A program made the translations under genes and the position numbers. Shown piece after piece: positions 8,923 to 18,724 of a stretch of 64,000 bases of DNA. The DNA comes from Butyricimonas sp. Marseille-P3923. GTDB taxonomy: Bacteria > Bacteroidota > Bacteroidia > Bacteroidales > Marinifilaceae. Under the pieces are notes generated by a model that was not told the origin of the DNA, did not search any database, and worked only from the letters and a program-made list of their open reading frames with translations. Numbering within the stretch: position 1 is the stretch's first letter; each line of letters begins with the position of its first letter. Where the stretch lies: assembly GCF_900184685.1 (NCBI RefSeq), contig NZ_FXXL01000003.1:62001-126000 (forward strand). Direction: 5' to 3'.

Positions 8923-8996
8923 CTCCTCAGGTAGGACTTGAACCTACGACCTACGGATTAACAGTCCGCCGCTCTAACCAACTGAGCTACTAAGGA
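8923..8996 (-). tRNA. tRNA-Asn (GTT)
   Basis: The minus strand folds as a cloverleaf: acceptor TCCTTAG with CTGAGGA, D arm with AGCTCAGTTGGTTAGAGC, anticodon stem around CTGTTAA giving anticodon GTT, and a T arm with GGTTCAAGTCC. The discriminator base is G at 8923, and CCA is encoded at 8920-8922. A terminator hairpin follows directly. No integrase or repeat of its 3' end is seen beside it. Confidence 0.95.
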
Positions 8997-9192
8997 ATTT
9001 TTTTTCAAAAGCGATGCAAATATAGGGGTTTTGTACTATCGAGCAAAATTATTTGGAGAAAAAATTGTTGAATGATACAAAATATTTTTAGTGTCTTGTT
9101 AGGTGATTAAAAATCAAAGAAATAGGATTTCGTTTGAATTGGAGGTAAGTATATTTTATTTTGGTTTCTGTATAAAGTATTAGGTTTTTTTA

Positions 9193-9200
9193 TATATTTG
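9193..9200 (+). promoter_or_regulatory. -7 box before the ECF sigma gene
   Basis: TAtaTTTG fits the Bacteroidetes primary-sigma -7 consensus TAnnTTTG and would start transcription about 16 bases before the sigma factor ATG. No TTTG lies at the usual 19-21 base distance upstream, so the -33 element is weak. Confidence 0.45.
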
Positions 9201-9222
9201 TGAGAATTAGCGAAAGAACGTA

Positions 9223-9804
9223 ATGGTTGATATGGAGATAAATATACTTCGGGATTTGAATCAAGGTAAGGAAAAGGCGTTAAAGGAGGTTTACCGCTTA
9301 TTTTTTCATGCCTTATGTGCCTTCGGGAGTCGCTTTGTCAAAGATGATGCAGCCGTTGCCGATATCGTGCAGGAAGTATTTATAAAGGTGTGGGCTCGCC
9401 GGGAGGATTTCGAGGCGATTTATTCTTTGCGTTCGTTCATGTATCTTTCGGTGCGTAATGCCTGCTTGAATTATAATCGGGATCGGGTGCGGGTGAAAAA
9501 GATTTCCTTGAATGATACGGTTCCGGAAACTTTTGTCGAGGAGGATGATTGTTTCGTGATCGAGGAAGAGTTACATCGCCGGATCCGGAACGAGGTGGAG
9601 CGTTTGCCCGAGGCAATGAAGAAAGTTTTTAACCTTACCTTGCTGGATATGTCTATATCGGAGATCGCCGAAGTGTTGGAAGTGTCGGAAAACACGGTAC
9701 GCAATCAGCGTGCCCGTGCCCGGGAGATTCTCCGTGCCCGGTTGAAAGACAAGATATTCTTGTTGTTTCTTTTTTATTTTGTCGATGTAAATCATATTAG
9801 TTAA
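9223..9804 (+). CDS. ECF RNA polymerase sigma factor
   Basis: 193-residue extracytoplasmic-function sigma factor of the Bacteroidetes expansion families. Region 2 (DDAAVADIVQEVFIKVW) binds core polymerase and the -10 element. Region 4 carries LPEAMKKVFNL and the helix-turn-helix SISEIAEVLEVSENTVR. A second in-frame ATG three codons in is an equally possible start. It leads a sigma/FecR/SusC/SusD series, so by family logic it is released from FecR when the TonB receptor signals substrate, then transcribes the operon. A hydrophobic tail (IFLLFLFYFVDV) at the C-terminus is unusual for a soluble factor. Confidence 0.9.
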   Translation: MVDMEINILRDLNQGKEKALKEVYRLFFHALCAFGSRFVKDDAAVADIVQEVFIKVWARREDFEAIYSLRSFMYLSVRNACLNYNRDRVRVKKISLNDTVPETFVEEDDCFVIEEELHRRIRNEVERLPEAMKKVFNLTLLDMSISEIAEVLEVSENTVRNQRARAREILRARLKDKIFLLFLFYFVDVNHIS

Positions 9805-9869
9805 TTCAAGTTTTTTCCTGCTCGATGAACAGAGGATGAGTTAAAATACCGTCTTGAAAAGCAACCTGT

Positions 9870-9892
9870 AACTTGCCGAAGGCAAATGCAAC
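9870..9892 (-). repeat. dispersed intergenic repeat, copy 2
   Basis: Inverted copy of the 23-base core at 8558-8580, identical over the core. The two copies bracket the tRNA-Asn and sigma factor genes. Confidence 0.6.
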
Positions 9893-9899
9893 CTGCAAC

Positions 9900-9941
9900 T
9901 TTTCCAACTCTCAATTGTAAGGACAATTGAGAGTTGGAAAA
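9900..9941. repeat. perfect 18-bp hairpin after the sigma gene
   Basis: An 18-base arm (9900-9917) pairs perfectly with 9924-9941 around a TAAGGA loop. The bases after it on the plus strand are A rather than T, so it is not a textbook intrinsic terminator. It may moderate read-through from the sigma gene into fecR. Confidence 0.5.
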
Positions 9942-10007
9942 AAAATGTGGACGTGGATAGTATGCCGTGTACTTTTTCGTGTTATAGGGTTAAAAAGAGA
10001 ATAGAAT

Positions 10008-11171
10008 ATGTCGGAAGAGAATTTGAAAATCGCGGATATTATTTATGCTTATATTGACGGTTCGATCACGGAGGGGCAACTTGGGGAATTGACCCGATGG
10101 TTGGGAGCTGCCGCAGAACACCGGGAGATATTCGAACGGTTGATTGCGGCTGCTTCATACCGGGACAAGGAGGCCATTTACCGACGTTTCGACGAGTATT
10201 ATAATTTTGATCGGTTGAGGCGTGCTATACGGCATCAGCGGCGTATCGAGTGGAGGCGTATTGCAGCTGCGGCAGCCGTGGTGATTCTGCCGTTGCTGGT
10301 GACTTTTTTCTTGTTGGAACAGCGGGTGGATTCCGTACGGCAGGAGTACCCGGGGGAGATGACTTTATTGCCGGGCAAGTCGATGGCGACGTTGACGCTG
10401 TCAGACGGGAGTAGCAAGGCGTTGAACCGGGAGAATTTTACGGTGGTGGACGGGAGTAAGCGAATCGTGAGTAACCGGGGTGGGTTGGTTTATACCGGGA
10501 AGGACACGAGTTCTGTCGAGGAGGAAGTGTACAACACGATACGGGTTCCCCGCGGGGCGGAGTTCAACGTGACTTTGGACGACGGGACGAAGGTATGGTT
10601 GAATTCGGAAAGTTCAATCCGTTTTCCTGTCGCATTTTTGGGAGAAGAACGCAGGATATGGGTGAGCGGGGAGGTATTCGCGGAGGTGGCGAAAGATGCC
10701 GGGCGACCTTTTATCATGAACACGGGGAAGATTGATATAAAGGTGCTTGGAACGAAGTTTAACGTGCGGGCGTACAGTGACGAGGAGTGTATTATGACGA
10801 CACTGGTGGAAGGTGCCGTGCAAGTGGACGATTCATCGGGAGAGGTTGCCGTGTTGAGTCCGTCGGAACAACTGGTGTATGACAAGGCGAGCGGGAGGAA
10901 CGACGTGCGGAAAGTGGACGTCGAGTTGTTCGTGTCTTGGAAAGACGGGGTGTATTTGTTTGAATCCCAACGTTTGGAGGATATCATGACGTTGATATCC
11001 AAGTGGTATGATGTCGAGGTATTTTACCAGAACGCAGGGGTGAAGGATATTATATTCTCCGGAAGATTAAAACGTTACGAGAATGCGGAAACGTTGCTGA
11101 ACGTGTTCGAGAGTTTGGGCGGGGTACGGTTTACGGTGCAAGGGAAGACCGTCGTGGTGGAGGCCGAGTAA
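10008..11171 (+). CDS. FecR family anti-sigma factor
   Basis: 387 residues. The N-terminal cytoplasmic domain (1-85) binds the sigma factor, a single helix follows (about 85-106, IAAAAAVVILPLLVTFFLLE), then the periplasmic FecR domain (about 170-275; VPRGAEFNVTLDDGTKVWLN, GEVFAEV, LGTKFNVRAY) and a C-terminal DUF4974/STN-like domain (about 310-387) that contacts the TonB receptor. It lies 203 bases after its sigma partner and just before the SusC gene, the usual trans-envelope signalling layout. Confidence 0.93.
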   Translation: MSEENLKIADIIYAYIDGSITEGQLGELTRWLGAAAEHREIFERLIAAASYRDKEAIYRRFDEYYNFDRLRRAIRHQRRIEWRRIAAAAAVVILPLLVTFFLLEQRVDSVRQEYPGEMTLLPGKSMATLTLSDGSSKALNRENFTVVDGSKRIVSNRGGLVYTGKDTSSVEEEVYNTIRVPRGAEFNVTLDDGTKVWLNSESSIRFPVAFLGEERRIWVSGEVFAEVAKDAGRPFIMNTGKIDIKVLGTKFNVRAYSDEECIMTTLVEGAVQVDDSSGEVAVLSPSEQLVYDKASGRNDVRKVDVELFVSWKDGVYLFESQRLEDIMTLISKWYDVEVFYQNAGVKDIIFSGRLKRYENAETLLNVFESLGGVRFTVQGKTVVVEAE

Positions 11172-11274
11172 AGCAAATAAGCGGAAAGAAGGTGCAACTT
11201 CCAACCGCTTATGTATAACTCCCGACCGGGTGCAACCGGACGGGTATTGTTTAATCATATAATGGTACAAATGT

Positions 11275-14200
11275 ATGAAAAAAAATCGAGAATGCTATCT
11301 CCGTTCGTCGGGGGGGCGAAAAATCTTATTAACTATGCGTTTTCTAGCTCTTTTACTTTTTTGTACGGCAATGCATTTATCTGCAGCAGTACATTCGCAA
11401 CATGTGGTGTTCAGTTTTAACCTGAAGAATGCGACATTCGAGGATTTAATGAAAGAGATTCGCCAGCACAGTGATTATTATTTTATTTACAAGGACAGCG
11501 AGGTGGCGAGTGTCAACAAGTTGAACAAGCGGTTTAAGGCGGTGGAAATAGACGAGATTCTCCGCGAATGCTTGAAAGGTACGGGGTTGACTTATTCCGT
11601 GGAGGATAAATTGATTGTTATCCGGAAAGCGAATGAGGTGCTTGCCCGCGACACGATTGTGGCCAAAGGTGTGGCTCGTTTGATAAAGGGTACGGTGGTA
11701 GACGAGAAAAAGAGACCCTTGGCGGGGGTGACGGTAGTGATAAAGGGGACAAGTGTAGGGGTTGCCACTAATGTAGACGGTTTTTTCAGTATAACGTTAC
11801 CGGTGGATACTGCTACGTTGATATTTACATTCGTGGGAATGGAAACGGAATACGTGAAAATTGCTCCTTTAAAAGAAGGAGATACCCCTAAAGATCTGAG
11901 AGTAGTGATGAAAGAGGATAAGATTGCACTGCAGGATGTCGTGGTGACCGGGTATGCGAATATTCGGAAGTCGAGTTTTACCGGATCGGCGACACAGGTT
12001 TCTCGGGAAGAGATATTGAAAGTATCGAGTCGCAGTTTATTGGATGCTTTGCAGGTGTTTGATCCTTCATTACGTATTATCAAGAATAATGAGTTGGGTT
12101 CGGACCCGAACGCATTACCGGAATTGTATATCCGGGGACGTTCCGGACTACCGTCCGTGAAGGAGTTGGATATGATGACATCTACCGATGTATCGGAATT
12201 TGCGTTAACGAATAACCCGAATTTGCCCGTGTTTATTCTGGACGGTTTCGAGGTATCTATCGAGAAGATCTTTGACTTCGATGTGCAACGGGTGAAGGAT
12301 ATCACGATACTGAAAGATGCTGCGGCTACTGCCATTTACGGTTCACGCGCGTCAAACGGTGTGATTGTGGTTGAAACTTTGGCTCCGCAACCCGGTGAAC
12401 TAAGAATTTCGTACAGTGGAAACTTGGGTATTACCGCTCCGGATTTGAGTAGTTATAATTTGATGCACTCGAAAGAGAAACTGGAAGCGGAAGTGGCTGC
12501 CGGGCTATTCGAACCGTGGAGATTTGAAGGATTGTATACGGCAGAGGATGAGTTGAATTCGTTGATGTGGAATTATCTTCAGAAACGGAATCGCATATTA
12601 ATCGGTGTGGATAATTATTGGCTTTCCCAGCCCTTGAGAACAGAGATTAATCATAGGCATAGCGTGTATATCGAGGGTGGGGCAGAGCATGTCCGTTTCG
12701 GGGTAGAGTTGCGTTATGACAACGAGAACGGGGTCATGAAAAAGTCTTATCGGGATAGAATGGGAGCCGGATTAACTTTAGACTATCGTTTTAAAGGAGT
12801 ACAGATCCGTAATCAAGTGTCATACGATGTTGTGAAAGCTAAAAATTCTCCTTATGGCGATTTCGGGGATTACACGTCCAAACAGCCATACGATTATTGG
12901 CGGGATCCGGATACCGGAGAGTTGCTGGAAAACACGACGCAATGGGGAAATTATGGCGGGTCGTCAAAGAATCCGTTGTATGAGGCGGTAATTGGAAATT
13001 ACAGTAAAAACGGGTATTCGGAATTAACGAATAATTTGGCATTGAACTGGTATGTGAATGATTACCTATTGATCAAGGGACAGTTTGCGGTCAGTTATAA
13101 AGATTCGCACACGGATAAGTTTACTGACCCGGCGTCCGGTACTTACGGTCGGATTGATTTGTTCAAGAAGGGTGATCTGGTAAAGGAACGAAAAGAGGAG
13201 ATAAAATGGGATATGAACGTGTTCGGGGCGTACAATCGCACGCTGGGACTGCATAATTTTAATTTTTCTGCGGGATTTAACGTGAAGGCGACGCAAGAAG
13301 ATTACACGAAATCAAAATATCGCGGGTTCCCGGATGCGGAAAGAGATTCTCCCGCTTATGCTTATGAAATCGTGGAGAAACCGACATTCACGGATAATAA
13401 GACACGTCTGGTCGGAATGTTCTTGATGTTGAATTATAGTTTCAAGGATATCTATTTGTTCGATGCTTCTTACCGGTACGACGGGTCTTCTGAGTTCGGT
13501 ACGGATAAAAAATGGGCTCCTTTCTGGTCGCTCGGTACGGGTATTAATTTACACAATTACGAGTTTATGAATGAATTTTATTGGATTCCCATGCTCAAGA
13601 TCAAGGGCAATATCGGAGAAACCGGAAGCGCTAATTTCGAGCCTTATATGTCGAGGAATACTTTCGAGATTATGTTGGATGACTGGTATCCGACGGGTAT
13701 AGGGGTAAGACCGAAGGCGTTGGGTAATCCTAATTTGACTTGGCAAAAGAAGTTCTCGTGGAATATCGGGGCAGAAATAGGAGTAGTGGGGAATAGAGGT
13801 GTTATAGAATTTAACGTGTATAACGAAAAGACGAAATCGCTGATCAATGATGTGTCGATACCGTCGTCATCGGGATATTCCAAGTATAAGGATAATGTCG
13901 GGGAGGTAATGAATCGGGGGGGTGAAATCGCTTTGAAGAGTGTACGCGTGTATAGTGATAAAGATTTTGACGTGATCCTGTTTGGAAATATGGCCCATAA
14001 TGTTAATAAATTATTGAAAATATCGGAATCATTGAAGGAGTACAATAGTCGTATCGATGAGTTTTATGAAGGGTACAGGGACCAGAGTAAGGTTACCAAT
14101 CAATTCTTGTTGATTTATGCCGAATCGAATAAAGCGTATGCCACGCCGATAATGAAGTACGAGGAAGGAAATTCTACCAACACGATCTACGGGATGAAAT

Positions 14201-14763
14201 CTTTGGGTATTAATCCGGCGAACGGTCAGGAGGTTTTTCAAAAGCGGGACGGAACGATTACTTATGTATGGTCTTCTGTCGAACAGCAAAAGATCGGGAA
14301 TGAAGACCCATGGGGGGAGGGTGCGTTCGGTTTGAATTTCCGTTACAAGAACATTTCTTTATACACGACGTTCTTGTATTCTTTTGGAGGTGATAAGTAT
14401 AATAAGACGTTGCTGGAGAACGTGGAGAATGCTAATTTGAACGATTATAATGTTGATAAACGGGTATGGACGGAACGTTGGCAGGATGTAGGCGACGTGA
14501 CTCCCTTGAAAGCGTTGAAGGATAGGTATTATGTTACTCGTGCGACTTCCCGTTTCGTGCAGAAAAATAATTACGTGACTTTTAATTCCCTGACTCTGTC
14601 ATACGATTTCAGTCGCGAATTGCTTGGTAAAATCGGGTTCACGTCTTTGAGATTGCAATTCAACATGAAGGATGTGGCTACTTTTTCGACGATTAAACAG
14701 GAGATGGGGTTGAACTACCCGTTTGCGCGAACCTTTAATTTTTCACTGAGTGCCGGTTTCTAA
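11275..14763 (+). CDS. SusC/RagA-type TonB-dependent outer membrane receptor with signalling domain
   Basis: 1162 residues. The signal peptide (RFLALLLFCTAMHLSAAVHS) is preceded by a basic N-extension; a second ATG at codon 21 is also possible. Domains: STN signalling domain (about 48-115), carboxypeptidase-regulatory-like domain (about 137-215; IKGTVVDEKKRPLAGVTVV), plug with DVVVTGYANIRKSSFTGS and ILKDAAATAIYGSRA, then a large beta barrel ending in SLSAGF. The STN domain fits the upstream FecR/sigma pair. It pairs with the SusD lipoprotein to import a macromolecular or oligomeric substrate; context with proteases suggests peptides, which is inference. Confidence 0.93.
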   Translation: MKKNRECYLRSSGGRKILLTMRFLALLLFCTAMHLSAAVHSQHVVFSFNLKNATFEDLMKEIRQHSDYYFIYKDSEVASVNKLNKRFKAVEIDEILRECLKGTGLTYSVEDKLIVIRKANEVLARDTIVAKGVARLIKGTVVDEKKRPLAGVTVVIKGTSVGVATNVDGFFSITLPVDTATLIFTFVGMETEYVKIAPLKEGDTPKDLRVVMKEDKIALQDVVVTGYANIRKSSFTGSATQVSREEILKVSSRSLLDALQVFDPSLRIIKNNELGSDPNALPELYIRGRSGLPSVKELDMMTSTDVSEFALTNNPNLPVFILDGFEVSIEKIFDFDVQRVKDITILKDAAATAIYGSRASNGVIVVETLAPQPGELRISYSGNLGITAPDLSSYNLMHSKEKLEAEVAAGLFEPWRFEGLYTAEDELNSLMWNYLQKRNRILIGVDNYWLSQPLRTEINHRHSVYIEGGAEHVRFGVELRYDNENGVMKKSYRDRMGAGLTLDYRFKGVQIRNQVSYDVVKAKNSPYGDFGDYTSKQPYDYWRDPDTGELLENTTQWGNYGGSSKNPLYEAVIGNYSKNGYSELTNNLALNWYVNDYLLIKGQFAVSYKDSHTDKFTDPASGTYGRIDLFKKGDLVKERKEEIKWDMNVFGAYNRTLGLHNFNFSAGFNVKATQEDYTKSKYRGFPDAERDSPAYAYEIVEKPTFTDNKTRLVGMFLMLNYSFKDIYLFDASYRYDGSSEFGTDKKWAPFWSLGTGINLHNYEFMNEFYWIPMLKIKGNIGETGSANFEPYMSRNTFEIMLDDWYPTGIGVRPKALGNPNLTWQKKFSWNIGAEIGVVGNRGVIEFNVYNEKTKSLINDVSIPSSSGYSKYKDNVGEVMNRGGEIALKSVRVYSDKDFDVILFGNMAHNVNKLLKISESLKEYNSRIDEFYEGYRDQSKVTNQFLLIYAESNKAYATPIMKYEEGNSTNTIYGMKSLGINPANGQEVFQKRDGTITYVWSSVEQQKIGNEDPWGEGAFGLNFRYKNISLYTTFLYSFGGDKYNKTLLENVENANLNDYNVDKRVWTERWQDVGDVTPLKALKDRYYVTRATSRFVQKNNYVTFNSLTLSYDFSRELLGKIGFTSLRLQFNMKDVATFSTIKQEMGLNYPFARTFNFSLSAGF

Positions 14764-14781
14764 AATAATGAAAGGAATATT

Positions 14782-16275
14782 ATGAGAAAGATATGGATTA
14801 TATTGTTATTGTCAACGGGACTGTTGAGTGCCTGTGATGATTTCTTGGACGTAACCTCCGATAATGTTATCGTTGAAGATGAACTATTCGCGGATTACAA
14901 GGGGGTGAGGATGGCCGTGAACGGAGTCTATCGGGAGTTATCCGATTACGGGTTGTACGGGTATAATTTGATGTGGGGATTTGCCAGTGCCTTGGGGCAT
15001 AATTATCAAACCTCGTCAACCAGTTATTTACCCTCGGGTTTATATTATGGAGCACAGTTTAACTGGGAATCCTCCGACGTGGAAGATATTTCCGAGTCGA
15101 TGTGGAAGAAGGCTTTTAACGTGATTTCAACGTGTAATAATATTATTCAGCAAGTTGAAGCCAAAGACACGAGTTTCTTTGAAATAGGGGAAACGGAGCG
15201 GGATATGATTCTGGGAGAGATGTATGGAGTACGTGCTTTATTGCATTTCGAGATGTTCCGGTTCTATTGTCCGGCACCTGTAACGGGACTATCCGGGAAA
15301 ATGCCTTACGTGGAGACATACCCGGATTATCAGCCGAAGCATAGGGAGGCAAGTGAAGTCATGTCGCTTATTATTCGGGATATGGAAAAAGCGAAGACAA
15401 TACTGGCGGAAGTGGATACTGTTTTTTGTCGTTCATGGTGTAGTTCTCTGACAAACCGAATCCGGCAAAGCAATTCGTGGTCGTCAGCCCCGCCGAGCGA
15501 GTTTATGAGTTACCGGGGATGTCGAATGAATTTCTGGGGAGCCACGGCATTATTGGCACGTATATACATGTATAACGGGGAGGAAGATAAGGCATACGAG
15601 AATGCCCGGATTATTTATAGTTTCCACACGAGAAACTGGTTCAAGTGGACAAGTGCCTCTTATCAAGGTTCGATTTCAAGCGTGGAATATATTCATACCA
15701 AAAGACCGGAAGAGATTCTGATGTGTTTCTCGAATAATAATAACTATGATTATTGGGAGGCGCGGATCGGAACCAGTAGTTACATGTTCAGAATGAAGAA
15801 TATCGATCTTTTGTTTACCGGGGACGAGGATGATTACCGGAAAGTGGGATGGTATAACCGATACGGTCTTCAGCGTTACCTGACGTGGATCAGACCGACA
15901 GGCACGAGTTATAATGCGACGGACATCGCTACCAATCAAGGACCGTTATTACCGGTGATTAGTTTCCCGGAGATGTATCATATCATGATAGAGTATTTGA
16001 TCAACAAGAATCGGATTCCGGAAGCGGTGACGTTGTTTAATACCTTGCGACGCAATCGCGGGGCGAAAGCTGCGCTTTCAGAGACAATTTATCCGGAGGA
16101 TTTGAAAGAGAAATTGGTCAATGATATTATTCGGGAAACCTTGACTTCCGGGCAGACATTCTTTATGTTCAAGCGGTTGAACCGGAATATTTACAACGGA
16201 AGTTCTAATATCACGATGGAACCGAAGAATTGGACAATGCCATTGCCACAGAGTGAAACTGATTATCAATTTTAA
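14782..16275 (+). CDS. SusD/RagB family nutrient-binding lipoprotein
   Basis: 497 residues with a lipobox (LLSACDDFLDV) for outer-surface anchoring. The N-terminal DEDLFADYKGVRMAVNGVYR-like segment (EDELFADYKG) and tetratricopeptide-like helices (GEMYGVRALLHFEMFRFY) are typical of SusD. It starts 18 bases after the SusC stop and forms the lid of the SusCD transporter. Binding specificity cannot be read from sequence. Confidence 0.92.
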   Translation: MRKIWIILLLSTGLLSACDDFLDVTSDNVIVEDELFADYKGVRMAVNGVYRELSDYGLYGYNLMWGFASALGHNYQTSSTSYLPSGLYYGAQFNWESSDVEDISESMWKKAFNVISTCNNIIQQVEAKDTSFFEIGETERDMILGEMYGVRALLHFEMFRFYCPAPVTGLSGKMPYVETYPDYQPKHREASEVMSLIIRDMEKAKTILAEVDTVFCRSWCSSLTNRIRQSNSWSSAPPSEFMSYRGCRMNFWGATALLARIYMYNGEEDKAYENARIIYSFHTRNWFKWTSASYQGSISSVEYIHTKRPEEILMCFSNNNNYDYWEARIGTSSYMFRMKNIDLLFTGDEDDYRKVGWYNRYGLQRYLTWIRPTGTSYNATDIATNQGPLLPVISFPEMYHIMIEYLINKNRIPEAVTLFNTLRRNRGAKAALSETIYPEDLKEKLVNDIIRETLTSGQTFFMFKRLNRNIYNGSSNITMEPKNWTMPLPQSETDYQF

Positions 16276-16285
16276 TTAGGACATT

Positions 16286-16981
16286 ATGAAAAGAGTATAT
16301 TTATTAGTGATTGCTTTATTCTTGACTCTATTGTCATGCCAGCGGGATGACATTATGGTTTACCGGGACGGCAACTACGTGCAGTTCGTGAAGAACCTCG
16401 TGGATTCTTCCACTTGTTCTTTCCTTGCTTTCCCGAATGATAATCAATTGGATTTTCCCGTTTTAGTGGAAGTCATCGGGTTGCCCTCACAACAGGATCG
16501 CGCGTACAAGATCGTTGTGGCAGAGGAATTCACAACGGCGAATGAAGATTCATATATTTTCCCGACAAGTTTTATTATGAAAGCCGGGGCGGTGATTGAT
16601 ACCTGCTGGATCACTTTTATCAAAACATCGGAAATCAGCCAGCAAGCGAGGAAGCTTACTATACGATTGACTGAAACCGGTGATTTCATGCTGGGGCAAG
16701 CCGATTGTTTGGGGAATATCATTTATACATCGAACGTGATTGCAAAGCCGGATTGGTGGAATTCGACGGTAACCAGTAGTTATTTGGGAGATTACTCGGA
16801 TAAGAAATATCGTTTATTTATTCAGGAAACCGGAAAAGCCGAGCTTGACCCGAGTGATGCCAATGAGCTGCGCTATTACACGATTATCTTCAAGAATTAT
16901 TTGTTGAAGGAGAAAGATAATAAAACTCCGGTACTGGAAGATGATGGGACAGAGATGGAAGTCAAACTAATTGGTGGATAA
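16286..16981 (+). CDS. DUF4843 surface lipoprotein
   Basis: 231 residues with signal peptide and lipobox LLSCQRDD. The YRDGNYVQFVK opening and beta-rich body match the DUF4843 lipoproteins that accompany SusCD pairs near metalloprotease genes. It starts 10 bases after susD. Exact role unknown; probably a surface accessory for substrate capture. Confidence 0.8.
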   Translation: MKRVYLLVIALFLTLLSCQRDDIMVYRDGNYVQFVKNLVDSSTCSFLAFPNDNQLDFPVLVEVIGLPSQQDRAYKIVVAEEFTTANEDSYIFPTSFIMKAGAVIDTCWITFIKTSEISQQARKLTIRLTETGDFMLGQADCLGNIIYTSNVIAKPDWWNSTVTSSYLGDYSDKKYRLFIQETGKAELDPSDANELRYYTIIFKNYLLKEKDNKTPVLEDDGTEMEVKLIGG

Positions 16982-16987
16982 TTAAAA

Positions 16988-18571
16988 ATGTTTACTATGA
17001 AATTGAAAGTAATAATTATTTCATTATGGGCATCTATATGCTTGTTAATGGCCTGTTATGAAGATAAAGGGAATTACGATTTGGTTGATTACAACCAAAT
17101 AGAGAAGATGGCCTTGGTGAGTTCGCTGTCCAAATCTTCAATAACTTTGGGGGATACGTTGAAACTCGTTATGGATTTTACATGGAAATACCCGGATCGG
17201 GATACTTCGGATGCCGCTTTCGAATTCGTGTGGAAATTGACGTGGTCAGGAGATACTATTTCCAGAGAAAGAGATTTGATATATGTGCCGGACGAATGCG
17301 GGACATTCAGTTATTATCTTTTTGTCACGGAAAAGGCAACGGGAGTGGTAAGTCGTTACTCTGCCTATGTTACGGTAAAATCACCTTATCTGATCGGTTG
17401 GATGATTGGTAGTATGAAAGACGGCAAGCCGACAATTAATTATATCCGGAGAGATTCATGGAAAGATGATGATAATAAAACACATTACTACTGGTCGGAT
17501 TTCCCGGATTTGTACTCGGATTTACAACCGGCTTCTCCTTTACCCGATGCCGAATTATTGTCCGTTACGGCATACACGATAGATGGTAGCGAGGATGAGG
17601 TGGTCGTCATACAGGAGGGGGGACATGCTATCGTGTTGAATGGCGATGATTTGGGAAAGGTGCTCGAATTGCGGGATGAGTTCCAAGGGGCTGCTTATCC
17701 TGCCGGATTTGAACCTATGGCTTTTTGCCGCGGGGGATATTGTGATTTTGCTATAGGGCAGGATGGAAATATTTACTGGAGGCGGAACCAGAATTCTTCG
17801 GCAATGCATCATGAGGCATATTTTATGGATATCCCGGTGTATTTCCCGGGTGGAGGTTCTAGAATATCAAAGGTTTTTGATGTGAACACGTATAAATCTG
17901 AATGTATTTTGTTGCATGATGAGTTGAACAATCGGCTCGTGGGGTGTTATACCAGTTATAGTTCCGGGAATAGTTATTTAGGAGCCAAATTGGATATAAT
18001 AAACACGAATGATCCGAATACGTTCATGGATTTGTTGAATTTGGGGGACAACAAATTGATTTATTGCGGCGATCATACTGACGGCAAGAATTTCGTGACG
18101 ATAGTTAAAAATGCAAATACGGGAGAATACATGTACCAGTCGTTTGCATTCAGTGGGAATGTTAATACACGTACGGTTATCGATGCCACGCAGGAAGTAT
18201 TTGCCGGAAATCATTTGGTGTCTGATAATACCGTGTACTGGAGACTGCGTACGTCCGGTTACCTGTATTTTGGAGAGGGTAGTAAATTGTATTTTTACGA
18301 TGTGAATACCAAAGCCGTGAAAGAATACACGGATTTCGGTGATGGAGCCAGAATTACCCATATCATGCAGGATGCCGATTGCACAAGAGTGGGTGTGGCG
18401 TTGAATGACGGGAGATTTTATATCTGCGATGCGATTGATCCGGAAATATTAGGTGCTGCGAATCCGGGAGAAACGGGAATATTGCATCGGGTGCATGGTC
18501 TTGGAGATATAAAGAGTGTCAGTTGGAAGTGGGGAGGTTATTATAATCTCGTGTTTGAACGTTACCAATAA
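16988..18571 (+). CDS. PKD-like family lipoprotein
   Basis: 527 residues. Lipobox in CLLMACYEDKGNYD; the ATG at codon 4 (16997) gives an equally good or better signal peptide. The N-terminal third is Ig/PKD-like (ITLGDTLKLVMDFTW), the rest looks like a beta-propeller-type repeat region with regularly spaced glycine and aspartate turns. Such 'PKD-like' lipoproteins typically follow SusD and DUF4843 genes. Probably surface-exposed substrate binding. A long hairpin separates it from the protease genes. Confidence 0.8.
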   Translation: MFTMKLKVIIISLWASICLLMACYEDKGNYDLVDYNQIEKMALVSSLSKSSITLGDTLKLVMDFTWKYPDRDTSDAAFEFVWKLTWSGDTISRERDLIYVPDECGTFSYYLFVTEKATGVVSRYSAYVTVKSPYLIGWMIGSMKDGKPTINYIRRDSWKDDDNKTHYYWSDFPDLYSDLQPASPLPDAELLSVTAYTIDGSEDEVVVIQEGGHAIVLNGDDLGKVLELRDEFQGAAYPAGFEPMAFCRGGYCDFAIGQDGNIYWRRNQNSSAMHHEAYFMDIPVYFPGGGSRISKVFDVNTYKSECILLHDELNNRLVGCYTSYSSGNSYLGAKLDIINTNDPNTFMDLLNLGDNKLIYCGDHTDGKNFVTIVKNANTGEYMYQSFAFSGNVNTRTVIDATQEVFAGNHLVSDNTVYWRLRTSGYLYFGEGSKLYFYDVNTKAVKEYTDFGDGARITHIMQDADCTRVGVALNDGRFYICDAIDPEILGAANPGETGILHRVHGLGDIKSVSWKWGGYYNLVFERYQ

Positions 18572-18580
18572 TTTAGAAAT

Positions 18581-18625
18581 GAGGTTGTTCGAAAAGTGAG
18601 TTCAAAACACTTTTCGAACAGCCTC
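18581..18625. repeat. 18-bp hairpin between lipoprotein and protease genes
   Basis: 18581-18598 pairs with 18608-18625 with a single G-U pair (GAGGTTGTTCGAAAAGTG and its complement). There is no T tract after it. It could be a partial terminator that lowers protease expression, or a small repeat; arms of this sort resemble insertion-sequence ends. Confidence 0.55.
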
Positions 18626-18724
18626 AACTCCTTGCAAGTTTTATGAGACTTGTCATGAAAACAAGTTAAGGGGTGTTGTGTGTCTAAAAAGTAATATCAC
18701 GTGTGAAATTTAAATGAAGAAGTT

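Noticed and set aside
8646-8993. Open frame of 115 codons overlapping the tRNA-Asn
   Set aside because: Its C-terminal third is the complement of the tRNA read as protein, and the rest matches no family.
9900-9941. Hairpin after the sigma gene as an intrinsic terminator
   Set aside because: The stem is perfect, but no T tract follows on either strand; kept only as a repeat.
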